Of a stretch of 16,767 nt of DNA, positions 6,741 through 13,779 are shown piece by piece. Position 1 is the stretch's first letter. The number at the start of each line of letters is the position of its first letter. The DNA lies in the NCBI RefSeq assembly GCF_963548695.1, contig NZ_CAUUWA010000052.1:1-16767 (forward strand), given 5' to 3'. The position numbers and the translations under genes were made by a program. Source of the stretch: an uncultured Fretibacterium sp. (GTDB lineage: Bacteria > Synergistota > Synergistia > Synergistales > Aminobacteriaceae). The notes under the pieces are model-generated. The model saw only the letters and a list, made by a program, of their open reading frames with translations. It searched no databases and was not told the origin of the DNA.

Positions 6741-6952
6741 CCCAACGGGTGTCGCAGGACTGTAGGCTGCGGCAAACGGGTCCAGGGGCTCTGCCCCGAT
6801 ACTTTTACCCCTCCAGCCTCTCTTCCGGCGCCCAACGGGCGACGCAAGGCTGTAGGCTGCGGCAAACGGGTCCAGGGGCTCTGCCCCTGGCGCCCAACGG
6901 GTGTCGCAGGGCTGTGGGTTACGGCAAACGGGTCCAGGGGCTCTGCCCTTGG
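6741..6952. repeat. Three-copy REP-like repeat array between flgK and flgL
   Basis: Three imperfect copies of a unit of roughly 57-60 bp begin at 6741, 6831 and 6893, each starting CCCAACGGG and ending in the hairpin CCAGGGGC-TCT-GCCCC(TGG). Shared internal blocks are CTGTAGGCTGCGGC and AAACGGGTCCAGGGGCTCTG. The third copy is the most diverged (GTGGGTTACGGC) and its hairpin ends exactly at the flgK stop codon. A 33-bp unrelated stretch separates copies 1 and 2, while 2 and 3 are almost contiguous. The 302-bp spacer holds no gene. In the mRNA the stems could protect the flgM-flgN-flgK part of the transcript or reduce flgL output. They look like non-coding REP-type elements; unequal units argue against CRISPR. 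Confidence 0.8.
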
Positions 6953-9637
6953 TTAGCGGCCCACCAGACCGAAGCCGTTGATGATCCGATCCAGCATCTC
7001 GTCCACGGTGGTCGCGTACCGCGCCATGGCGCCGAACGCCTTATTGAGCGCCATCATATCCAGCAGCTCCTCGTCCATGTTGACGCCCATGACGGACTGA
7101 CGCTGCACGTCGAGCTGCGACGCGATATGCTGTTGGGCCTTGAACATCAGCTCGGCGTGCCCCGCATCCGAGCCGATCTTCGCCAGAAACGCGTCGTAAT
7201 ACCCCCCCACGGTCGTGCTGCCGTTCTCCAGCACCCTGGCGCTCTTCAGCCCCAACATGCGGGCGGCGTTCTTGCCGTTCCCGGAGCCGCCACTCTTTCC
7301 GAACGTCGCCTTGCCCGAGGCGTCCAGCTTGCCCATGGCCGCCCCGATCAGGCCGTTGGCGGACCGGACCGCCTCGTTGACGTCCAGCCCCGAGGCGGCG
7401 TCCGATTTGAACCGCAGCGGCTTGAAGAACGCCACGCCGGTCGTCTCCTGATTCCCGCCGATACCGTACCCGGAGTACTGATAGGCGTTGATATGCTTGA
7501 CCAGCTCCCAGGCCAGGCCGTCCAGCGTCGCCTCGAGTTCGGGGATGACGCCGTCGCGGGCCTCCTCCAGGGCCTTGATGGAGCCGCCCCGGACGTGGTG
7601 CCGGACGGTGATGGCCGTGCTCCCCACGCCCTTGAGCTTGAACCGCATCCCCTCGCTGACCGTGGAGAGCGTCCGGGCCGAGTAATCGCTGTCATTCCCG
7701 AGGGCGGGAACCCGCCGGGCCTTGTCGAACTTGTTGTCCGCGGAGAGGTAGCGCGCGCCGTCGAAGGTGAACGACGCGTCCTCGGCCACGGTCGAGAAGG
7801 CCGAGACCTCGCGGTAGACGGGGGCATTCGCCGCAGTCTTCCCCGTCTGCTCCAGCTTCAACAGGCCCAGCCGGCGAAGCGTCTGGAGGTTTCCGTCCTC
7901 CCCGCCCAGCAGGGTGATGCGCTGGGCCTCGCCGGGGACGTCGGAGGCGAAGGTCAGGTACCAGGACTGGTCGGAATCCTGTTTCAACGAGGCGTGCACC
8001 CACTGTTCCGGGGCCTTCACGCCGAACTCCGCCTGATACTTCTCGTTGATCTTGTTGCGGATGATCTCGAGCGAGTCCCCCTCCTCCACATCGATCGTGA
8101 CCGTGGGGCTGGGGTTCTTCATGCCCATCCGCGCGGCCAAGTCCCCCTCGACGTCCGTGATGGAGACCAGCCAGTTCTCCTTGGACTCGACGGCAAGCTG
8201 CGTCGGCGCCCCCGCGGGGCCGGAGTGCACGGTAAAGGCGTTCTGCCCGCTCTTGGGCAGGGCGGCCTTGAGAAAATCAGCCACGTCGCCCACGGTCAGT
8301 CTGTCGCCAGTCCCCTCCGCGGGGTACGTGGCCGGCAGCGGCACGTTGGAGGTCCCCCCCGCCGTCGTGGCGAAGACATCGCTTGTCATCTTCCACTTCT
8401 TGGCCGTGTCGTCCCACTTTACGGTCACGTCGACCTGAGCGTCGTGCGCTCCGACGCGGAAGGTATAGGAATCCCCCGCCTTGCCAGGGCCGAGGATGTC
8501 GCCCGGATCGAGGTCCGGGTCGTTCGCGTTGCTGAAGATTTTGGAGGCGACCCGCGTGCCCTGCGTCCCTACCTGGATGCGGAACGACCCCTTGATCCCC
8601 AGCGCCTCCGTCGTCGTCATGGGACGCCGGCGCATGGAGACACGGGGCTCCTTGACCGTCCCGTCCGGGTTCAGACAGAGGGGGTCCCCCCCGCCGATCT
8701 CCCACTCTTTGCCATTGGCCAGGCGGTCGACGTTCAGCTGATGGACCCCCTCGGGCCCCGTCGCCAGCACATCGGCCACCTTGCAGTTCTCCACGATGTC
8801 GAACTCGTTCTCCGCAACCTGCACGTCGTAATAGACCTTGCCGTCCCACTGGAAGGCGTGGGCGCGCAGCTCGCGCACGTGATCGCCCTGGATGAGGGTG
8901 CGGCCGTTCAGGGTCATGAAGAACTCCCCCGTCGTATCCCCAACCTTGAGGGGTTCCTGGAAGGTTACGTCCATCATGCGGGATATCTTGTCCAGGAGCA
9001 GGTCGCGCTGGTCCAGGAGGTCGTTGGGGTTCTGGCCCAGGGCCTTGAGCTGATAAATCTGCTTGTTCAGGGACGCGATCTCGTGCAGGATGCGGTTGGC
9101 CTGATCGACCGAGGTCTTGACCTCGTCGTTGAGGGCCTTGGAGTAGGACTCGACCCCCTTGATCACCCCGCTCAGGGTCCCGCCCAGGGATCTCGCGGAC
9201 TCGACCAGGGCCTGGCGCGCGGCGGTGCTCTCCGGGTTCTCCTGCAGCTTCTGCATGGCGTTGAAGAAGTTGTCCATGGAGACCCGGATACCCGGCTTGA
9301 CCGGCTCGGGGATATAGTTCTGGATCGCCTCGTAGAGCTTATTGATCTTGTCCCAGTAGCCCAGGGTCGACAGGCTGGACCGGTACTGGAAGTCCAGAAA
9401 CTCGTCCCGGATGCGCACGATCTCGTCGACCTTGACGCCCATCCCGACCTGACCGGGCCCGCCGGCCCGGGACTCTCCGGGCGTCGCGTAGGGCGGCATC
9501 GTCGAGAGGTTCACCCTCTGACGCGAGTATCCCGCCGTCTTCATGTTCGAGACGTTATGGCCCACGGTCTGGAGCCCGAGCCTGAAGGCGTTGAGCGCAC
9601 GCTTGCCCATCTCGAGCCCATAAAAGCTGTTCAACAT
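6953..9637 (-). CDS. flgK: FlgK, hook-filament junction protein 1 (HAP1), enlarged
   Basis: Joins the hook to FlgL at the hook-filament junction; exported by the flagellar type III system. The 894-aa product begins MLNSFYGLEMGKRALNAFRLGLQTVGHNVSNMKTAGYSRQRV-like, the standard rod/hook/HAP N-terminal motif (split: NVSNMKTAGYSRQRVNLS). LNDLLDQRDLLLDK-type sequence follows near residue 220, and the C-terminus GVNMDEELLDMMALNKAFGA precedes the end helix. FlgK is usually 450-650 aa; the excess falls roughly between residues 290 and 720, with modules resembling flagellin_IN domains (VTIDVEEGDSLEIIRNKINE; DRLTVGDVADFLKAAL). The ATG at 9637 is 18 nt after the flgN stop, with a G-rich GGGGGT as ribosome site. 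Cotranscribed with flgM and flgN. Confidence 0.95.
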   Translation of the reverse strand: MLNSFYGLEMGKRALNAFRLGLQTVGHNVSNMKTAGYSRQRVNLSTMPPYATPGESRAGGPGQVGMGVKVDEIVRIRDEFLDFQYRSSLSTLGYWDKINKLYEAIQNYIPEPVKPGIRVSMDNFFNAMQKLQENPESTAARQALVESARSLGGTLSGVIKGVESYSKALNDEVKTSVDQANRILHEIASLNKQIYQLKALGQNPNDLLDQRDLLLDKISRMMDVTFQEPLKVGDTTGEFFMTLNGRTLIQGDHVRELRAHAFQWDGKVYYDVQVAENEFDIVENCKVADVLATGPEGVHQLNVDRLANGKEWEIGGGDPLCLNPDGTVKEPRVSMRRRPMTTTEALGIKGSFRIQVGTQGTRVASKIFSNANDPDLDPGDILGPGKAGDSYTFRVGAHDAQVDVTVKWDDTAKKWKMTSDVFATTAGGTSNVPLPATYPAEGTGDRLTVGDVADFLKAALPKSGQNAFTVHSGPAGAPTQLAVESKENWLVSITDVEGDLAARMGMKNPSPTVTIDVEEGDSLEIIRNKINEKYQAEFGVKAPEQWVHASLKQDSDQSWYLTFASDVPGEAQRITLLGGEDGNLQTLRRLGLLKLEQTGKTAANAPVYREVSAFSTVAEDASFTFDGARYLSADNKFDKARRVPALGNDSDYSARTLSTVSEGMRFKLKGVGSTAITVRHHVRGGSIKALEEARDGVIPELEATLDGLAWELVKHINAYQYSGYGIGGNQETTGVAFFKPLRFKSDAASGLDVNEAVRSANGLIGAAMGKLDASGKATFGKSGGSGNGKNAARMLGLKSARVLENGSTTVGGYYDAFLAKIGSDAGHAELMFKAQQHIASQLDVQRQSVMGVNMDEELLDMMALNKAFGAMARYATTVDEMLDRIINGFGLVGR

Positions 9638-9655
9638 TTTTTCGCTTACCCCCGT

Positions 9656-10108
9656 TTAGCCCCTGAAATCCGTGCCGTTCAACCGCGAAGCTCCACCCTC
9701 AAGACGCCGCCACTCCGACAGCAACATCGAGGTGTACCGTTCGTTCTGGTCGATCAGCCCGCTCAATATGACCATCTCCGACTTGAGCCCAAACAAGGAT
9801 TGGGTCAGGCGATCCGCAACCCCGTTGAAGAGCGCCCGTTCGTCCTCCTCGAAGGCGTCGCTGAGGGAGGATGCCTGAGGCTCACAACCCAGCTCGGCGG
9901 CCAGCCCCTTCGCCAGCTCGTCCCTGAGAGCCTCCTGCGTCTGCACGTCAAAGAATATCTCCCGCTGCTCCCGCATCAGGTCCTGGAGGATCTCGACCCC
10001 ATCGCCCCTCAGGGCCTCACGCTGTTCCTGCACGACGTCGATGAGGTCGTCTATGGTATCCGCCTCGTCCTGAATCGCATCGATGAGCGCCTTGACCCGG
10101 TCGCGCAC
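9656..10108 (-). CDS. flgN: FlgN-like export chaperone for FlgK and FlgL
   Basis: Cytoplasmic chaperone that escorts FlgK and FlgL to the export gate. The 150-aa product is mostly helical, acidic and coiled-coil-like (IQDEADTIDDLIDVVQEQRE, LKSEMVILSGLIDQNERYTS), the usual size and look of FlgN, and ends GGASRLNGTDFRG. The family is poorly conserved, so the call leans on position between flgM and flgK. The start is GTG at 10108; an in-frame TAG lies only two codons upstream, and the first internal ATG would lose the N-terminal helix. The ribosome site (GGUAGACGGAC) is weak, but flgM ends 15 nt upstream, so re-initiation is likely. Confidence 0.82.
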   Translation of the reverse strand: MRDRVKALIDAIQDEADTIDDLIDVVQEQREALRGDGVEILQDLMREQREIFFDVQTQEALRDELAKGLAAELGCEPQASSLSDAFEEDERALFNGVADRLTQSLFGLKSEMVILSGLIDQNERYTSMLLSEWRRLEGGASRLNGTDFRG

Positions 10109-10123
10109 GTCCGTCTACCGTGA

Positions 10124-10408
10124 CTATTGAAGGTCCAGAAGCCCGGACAGGACCAGGCTCCGGGCCACATGCTCGAGCTGGGGGACGTACTCGCCCGCCG
10201 CCACCTGGGCCTTGAGACGATCAACGACGTCCTGCCGCACGTCGGGGACATTCTTCAGCTCGGCCCCGATCCGGGCCAGCTCCACCGCGAAGGGGCTGAA
10301 GTCCGCCCGGTCGCTCTCTCCGGAAAGCCCCTCCGCGCTATATCCTTTCTTCGCCCTGTTTTTGCCCGCCGCTTCGGGCCCGTAAGGCCTGGACACTTTT
10401 CCGATCAT
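10124..10408 (-). CDS. flgM: FlgM, anti-sigma-28 factor
   Basis: Binds and blocks sigma-28 (FliA/SigD) until the hook is complete, then is exported so late genes are switched on. The 94-aa protein has the family layout: a polar disordered N-terminal half and a C-terminal sigma-binding region with DFSPFAVELARIGAELKNVP and VRQDVVDRLKAQVAAGEYVP. The ATG at 10408 is preferred because GGGGAG lies about 8 nt upstream; a GTG at 10417 in the same frame overlaps that ribosome site. It is the first gene of the flgM-flgN-flgK-flgL-fliW-csrA series and lies behind a sigma-28-type promoter, which would make flgM autoregulated. Confidence 0.88.
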   Translation of the reverse strand: MIGKVSRPYGPEAAGKNRAKKGYSAEGLSGESDRADFSPFAVELARIGAELKNVPDVRQDVVDRLKAQVAAGEYVPQLEHVARSLVLSGLLDLQ

Positions 10409-10631
10409 AAGCAACACTCCCCCCGCAGGCGGCCAGCTCTGGCAAAGCCCCTAAGTGATTTGCTCAGCTCGTTCCCCACTGGCTCTCCGCTTATCTGCGA
10501 CTTATCCTCTGCGACTATAAACCGCAGACACCATGTTGTTCGATTGCATCAAACCGCAGCAACAGTATCGTTGTTCGGCACAAGCACACCGCCCCCATAC
10601 AGATGCCAACAAAATCCGATCCTAAGTCTTA
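10409..10631 (-). promoter_or_regulatory. Long untranslated leader of the flgM operon, with direct repeats
   Basis: From the predicted sigma-28 start near 10625 to the flgM ATG there are about 215 untranslated nt. They hold two imperfect direct repeats (10519-10542 and 10551-10577), both running CGAACAAC ... TGCGGTTT on the minus strand. Next to them is a tandem pair GTCGCAGAGGATAA / GTCGCAGATAA (10490-10515). A TATAGT hexamer at 10514-10519 could be the -10 of a second, vegetative promoter but has no good -35. No open reading frame of note is present. A binding array for an early flagellar regulator is one possible reading. Confidence 0.45.
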
Positions 10632-10659
10632 ATATCGGAGCATCCGTCCCCGTGCTTTA
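10632..10659 (-). promoter_or_regulatory. Sigma-28 (FliA/SigD) type promoter of the flgM operon
   Basis: TAAA (10656-10659), 16 bp, then TCCGATAT (10632-10639) on the minus strand. The enterobacterial sigma-28 consensus is TAAA-N15-GCCGATAA and the Bacillus form ends GCCGATAT, so 7 of 8 bases of the -10 element agree with the latter and the spacing is within the accepted range. It starts 6 bp behind the comF stop codon and points at flgM, the expected class 3 target. Confidence 0.72.
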
Positions 10660-10665
10660 GGGAAA

Positions 10666-11358
10666 TCATCCCGGAACGTGCGCCGCAACGAAGGCTGCCT
10701 CCACCCTCGCCCCCGCCGCGGTACAGGCCGAGGCGAGCCGCGACAGCGTGGTCCCGGTCGTGCAGACGTCGTCCACAAGCCCAACCCTCAACCCGCGCAC
10801 GTCGGGAGCGACGACGAAGTCCTCCACGCGCAGCTCCTTCCGTTCCGTCCGGCTCAGCCGCGTGCGGGCGGGGACGTCGCACGACCACCGCGCAAGGCTG
10901 CGGACCGGGATCCCCCACGCACGGCCCAGCCCCAGAGCAATCCCCTCAGCCTGATTATAGCCCCTCGGGCTTTTTAGATGAAGCGGGACAGGAACCAGGA
11001 CATCCAAGGAGGGGCGAGGATGGAGCTCCGCGAGCCCTCGGCCGAGGATCGGCCCCAGGGCACGGGTTCGCCCGTACTTCAAGCGGTGGATGATCTCCCT
11101 GACGACTTCCCCATAGACCGCCCCCGGAAGGATCGGGGCGCTCCAGGGATGGTCGAGGCAGGGGGCCGGGCCCCCGCACGACAGGCAGCGGGGAATCTGC
11201 CGGGTCAAAAGGGAGCCCAGGCACTCCCCGCACAACACCTGCCCCAACCGACCACAGACGGGACACGCCACGGGCCAGAGCGTGTGGAGCAGAAGCCCGA
11301 GGCAGTGGCGGACAAAGCGCACAGGCGACGAGGTTCCGTCAGTCATGAATACGGTCAT
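10666..11358 (-). CDS. comF: ComF family phosphoribosyltransferase-like protein
   Basis: ComF/GntX family: in competent bacteria ComFC takes part in DNA uptake; elsewhere its role is unclear. The product of about 230 aa has a zinc-ribbon N-terminus with CPVC and CGEC (residues 32-46) and CLSC (58-61), then a type I phosphoribosyltransferase core: VLVPVPLHLKSPRGYNQAE, and the PRPP-binding loop VDDVCTTGTTLS near residues 195-206. The family is usually 200-240 aa. The start is uncertain: ATG at 11358 or ATG at 11346, neither with a clear ribosome site; a longer frame to 11469 would overlap rnhA and reads as low-complexity sequence. The 11358 ATG overlaps the stop of a 9-codon reading frame (start 11384). 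Other competence genes are not in view. Confidence 0.88.
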   Translation of the reverse strand: MTVFMTDGTSSPVRFVRHCLGLLLHTLWPVACPVCGRLGQVLCGECLGSLLTRQIPRCLSCGGPAPCLDHPWSAPILPGAVYGEVVREIIHRLKYGRTRALGPILGRGLAELHPRPSLDVLVPVPLHLKSPRGYNQAEGIALGLGRAWGIPVRSLARWSCDVPARTRLSRTERKELRVEDFVVAPDVRGLRVGLVDDVCTTGTTLSRLASACTAAGARVEAAFVAAHVPG

Positions 11359-11404
11359 GGAATACGGTCTCGGAACACAGCCATGAAACAAAACGGACCC
11401 GAGC

Positions 11405-11890
11405 TCAAGCCGGGGCGGCGGGCGACATCCCCGAGAGGAATTCCTCCTTCGCCCGCTGCACCAGGGCATCGCAGCGGTTGTTGCGCTCGTCGCCGGCGTG
11501 CCCCTTCACCCAGTGCCAATGTATGGAGTGGGTCCTGGAGAGCTCCCAGAGCTCCTCCCAGAGGTCCCGGTTCAGCACCGCCTGTTTCCCCGACGTGCGC
11601 CAGCCATTCCTGCGCCACCGCTCCAGCCAGCCCTTCTCGAAGGCGTTGCGCAGGTACGTGGAGTCCGTGTGCAGCTCCACCCGACAGGGGTATTTCAGCG
11701 CCCTGAGCGCCTGGATCGCGGCCGTGAGCTCCATCCGGTTGTTCGTCGTGTCCGGCTCGGCCCCATAGAGCTCGCGTTCCAGACCGCCGTGTCCGGGCGA
11801 GACGAGGACGGCGCCCCACCCGCCCAGTCCGGGGTTCGGCGACGCGCCGCCGTCGGTATAGACGATCACGCAGGTCTTCGGCTCGTTCAA
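11405..11890 (-). CDS. rnhA: Ribonuclease HI
   Basis: Cleaves the RNA strand of RNA-DNA hybrids in the cytoplasm, using two metal ions. The 161-aa product has the complete active site: D13 in YTDGGASPNPG, E54 in NNRMELTAAI, D76 in HTDSTYL, H131 in KGHAGDERNNRCD and D141. The basic handle helix WLERWRRNGWRTSGK places it with the E. coli-type enzymes, and the length is normal. The start is TTG at 11890: an in-frame TAG lies upstream with no ATG between, and AAGGGA provides a ribosome site about 11 nt away. An ATG at 11902 is in another frame and stops after three codons. Lies between the acetyltransferase and comF. Confidence 0.95.
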   Translation of the reverse strand: MNEPKTCVIVYTDGGASPNPGLGGWGAVLVSPGHGGLERELYGAEPDTTNNRMELTAAIQALRALKYPCRVELHTDSTYLRNAFEKGWLERWRRNGWRTSGKQAVLNRDLWEELWELSRTHSIHWHWVKGHAGDERNNRCDALVQRAKEEFLSGMSPAAPA

Positions 11891-11920
11891 GAGGGCATCC
11901 GTCCCTTCTGACTCAAAAAC

Positions 11921-11956
11921 ATTCTATCAGGAATATTCTATTCAAGAATATTCTAT
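11921..11956. repeat. AT-rich short tandem repeat at the GNAT-rnhA junction
   Basis: ATTCTAT occurs at 11921, 11935 and 11950, with a repeat period of 14-15 bp and GAAT between copies. The last copy encodes the terminal residues of the acetyltransferase. The motif TCTATTC also recurs behind csrA (1833-1839 and 1880-1886). It stands out against the GC-rich surroundings. No hairpin-plus-U-tract terminator is formed. Confidence 0.55.
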
Positions 11957-12376
11957 CGGACAGCGCAGCAGCAGCATTGCCCCCTTGCGGGGCTCGAATC
12001 CGCGGGACTCCATGAAGGACTCCCACTCGCTGGTATAGGTCAGGATCATGGGGATGCCGCGGATGGCGGGGTGGTTCAGCGCGTAGTCCACCAGGGAGCT
12101 CCCCAGTCCTTTGCCCTGATGCGCGGGGTGCACGATGACGTCCCAGAGGGTAGCCCTGTAGACGAAATCCGTGATCATGCGGCAGAAGCCGACCAATTTA
12201 TCCTGATGACGGGCGGAAAAACAGATGCCGGTCCCGTCGAGCATCGCCTGGATTCCCTCGACGGACCGGCTGCGCCCCCACCCCGTGTACCGGTACAGGT
12301 CCTGGAGCTCCGGGGCCGTAACCGCGTATTTGCTGTCGTAAAAAACGTATTCGTCCCTCATCTTCTCCTCCCTCAT
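11942..12376 (-). CDS. GNAT family N-acetyltransferase
   Basis: Single-domain acetyltransferase of 144 aa, substrate unknown. The acetyl-CoA pyrophosphate loop is HQGKGLGSSLV (residues 86-96), fitting the Q/R-x-x-G-x-G/A motif, after the beta-4 strand LWDVIVHP. SEWESFMESRGFEPRKG near the C-terminus is the usual beta-5 to beta-7 region with F-Y/F-x-x-x-G-F. The start may be ATG at 12376 or ATG at 12361; both have a purine-rich ribosome site (GGGG-AGAGA and GGAGG-AGAAG), so the N-terminal five residues are in doubt. It follows the DUF3084 gene by 29 nt and probably shares its transcript. The family is clear but nothing nearby indicates the substrate. Confidence 0.88.
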   Translation of the reverse strand: MREEKMRDEYVFYDSKYAVTAPELQDLYRYTGWGRSRSVEGIQAMLDGTGICFSARHQDKLVGFCRMITDFVYRATLWDVIVHPAHQGKGLGSSLVDYALNHPAIRGIPMILTYTSEWESFMESRGFEPRKGAMLLLRCPIEYS

Positions 12377-12405
12377 TCTCTCCCCTCGCCGCCGGGCGAA
12401 CGGCT

Positions 12406-13554
12406 TTACTCCTCCAGGACGAACCGGATATCGACCGGTCCCTCCGTGTAGATATCATGGGAGGCCAGAGCGCTGACGATCACGGGCGAATGGACGTCCT
12501 TCAAGCTCTCCACGACGTCGAAAAAGGTAACCCCCTCCACGGTCCCCACTCTGTTCGTGGCGGGATCGGGCAGGACCCCATCGCGGATGGCCTTGAGCTT
12601 GAGCTCGCGCAAAAACAGATGAAGGGCCTCCTCGGCGTCGAAATCGGGACGCTGAGCGTGGATCAGCTTACGGTAGACCGGCTCCCCAGCGGCATAAATC
12701 CGGTGACTCGTCCCCATCTCGAGCCGAACCCTGACCGGCTCCCCCAGGGCGACGTTCTCCGCGGACAAGGCCCTGACGTAGGAGCGCTCGGGAAAATTCG
12801 TCAAGCGCTCGATCAGTTCCGCCTCCTCGTCCGGATCGAAAGCGATCGTCAGGTCCCGCATCCCCTGGCTCAGCTTTTCCGAGAGCCCGGAGAGGACGGA
12901 GCGCCGAACGTTCTTTGCGAGGGCCTGGAGGTCCTCGCTCACCTGAGCGGCAGAACTGTTGGGAAGCACGGCCTGCTGCGCCAGAAGGACATTGGCGTGA
13001 ATCGCAATGGCCTCGCTGCGCATGGAGCTCAGGGCGCGCTTGAGCTCATCGGACTCCTCCCTCATGGACGCAACCTCAGCCCCAAGCTCGTTCTTCTCGT
13101 TCTCCAGGACCAGCTTGTCGTTGCGGAGGGACTCGAGGTCGAAGCGGGCCAGGTCGAGGCTGACCGTGGTCGTCTGCAGCAGGCCCTGCTGGTCCGCCAG
13201 GCTGCGGCGGGCGAGGGAGAGTTCCTTCATTGCCTGATCCGCATTGCTCTGACTGCTCTGCAGTTGCACGTGCAGATCCATCAGCTGCTGCTGGATGTAC
13301 TGCATGCTGAACAGGGCGGTACGTACATCCTGAGAGAACAAGGAGAGGACCGTCAGGATGACGATGGAGATGATCGCCCCCGTAATGGCCGTGATCAGAC
13401 GGCTGGTGTATCTGGGGCGCAGGCCGAAGACGGAGATACGCTGTTTTCCGTATTTGAAACCCAGGACATCGCCCAACACGGCCAGGGCGGCGCTGCCCAG
13501 GATCAGCCCCACGATCAGGGGCCAGTTGGTACCGGACCACACCTGCGTCTGCAA
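12406..13554 (-). CDS. DUF3084 family membrane-anchored coiled-coil protein
   Basis: 382-aa protein of the uncharacterised DUF3084 family. Two hydrophobic helices near residues 12-30 and 52-73 flank a short conserved loop GKQRISVFGLRPRYTSRL, the hallmark of the family. A long coiled coil follows (about 85-190, e.g. DKLVLENEKNELGAEVASMREE), then a globular C-terminal domain. A cytoplasmic or periplasmic side for the large part cannot be decided from sequence. The start is TTG at 13554 and is well supported by AGGAGG (13562-13567) 7 nt upstream. A TATAAT box about 50 bp before the start suggests it heads the operon with the acetyltransferase, rnhA and comF. No function is known; a structural role at the envelope is only a guess. 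Confidence 0.85.
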   Translation of the reverse strand: MQTQVWSGTNWPLIVGLILGSAALAVLGDVLGFKYGKQRISVFGLRPRYTSRLITAITGAIISIVILTVLSLFSQDVRTALFSMQYIQQQLMDLHVQLQSSQSNADQAMKELSLARRSLADQQGLLQTTTVSLDLARFDLESLRNDKLVLENEKNELGAEVASMREESDELKRALSSMRSEAIAIHANVLLAQQAVLPNSSAAQVSEDLQALAKNVRRSVLSGLSEKLSQGMRDLTIAFDPDEEAELIERLTNFPERSYVRALSAENVALGEPVRVRLEMGTSHRIYAAGEPVYRKLIHAQRPDFDAEEALHLFLRELKLKAIRDGVLPDPATNRVGTVEGVTFFDVVESLKDVHSPVIVSALASHDIYTEGPVDIRFVLEE

Positions 13555-13606
13555 AGGAATCCCTCCTCTCTCGGGACAACCTGATGAAAACTATTCACTC
13601 TCACTC

Positions 13607-13631
13607 ATTATATCGGCGTTCTCCCGTTCAA
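13607..13631 (-). promoter_or_regulatory. Promoter of the DUF3084-GNAT-rnhA-comF group
   Basis: A perfect TATAAT (13607-13612) on the minus strand, about 52 bp before the TTG start. TTGAAC (13626-13631) is the nearest -35-like hexamer, but the spacer is only 13 bp, so the -35 is uncertain. The overlapping GCCGATAT also looks like a sigma-28 -10 element, but no TAAA lies 15-16 bp upstream. Confidence 0.5.
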
Positions 13632-13718
13632 GCCCCTCAGGTTTCGCCTATTTCGCCCGGCCTTCCCCGGCGGATCGTGCAAGCGGACGGGGCCGATGCC
13701 GAGCATATGCATGAAGAA

Positions 13719-13747
13719 GGAGGGGACGGCGTGGCGCCATCCCCTCC
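13719..13747 (-). terminator. Hairpin terminator behind pth
   Basis: GGAGGGGA (13719-13726) and TCCCCTCC (13740-13747) form an 8-bp stem, extended by GGCG/CGCC inside, 32 nt after the pth stop. On the minus strand the stem is followed by TTCTTC, a modest U tract. It separates the glmU-prs-rplY-pth group from the DUF3084 operon, whose promoter lies about 100 bp further on. Confidence 0.7.
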
Positions 13748-13779
13748 GTTCTTTCATTAATATAAGATTGATGCCATGC

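Noticed and set aside
6741..6952. CRISPR array
   Set aside because: Only three long imperfect units, unequal spacing (90 and 62 bp), internal hairpins, no spacers of constant size and no cas genes.
6707..10123. A 1138-codon open frame on the plus strand opposite flgK, flgN and the REP-like array
   Set aside because: It is antisense to two clear flagellar genes, its product is a low-complexity mix of Arg, Leu, Val, His and Gly with no recognisable domain, and such frames are expected opposite GC-rich genes.
11359..11469. Upstream start of comF at 11469
   Set aside because: The added 37 residues are Arg/Ser/Pro-rich, overlap rnhA and do not resemble ComF.
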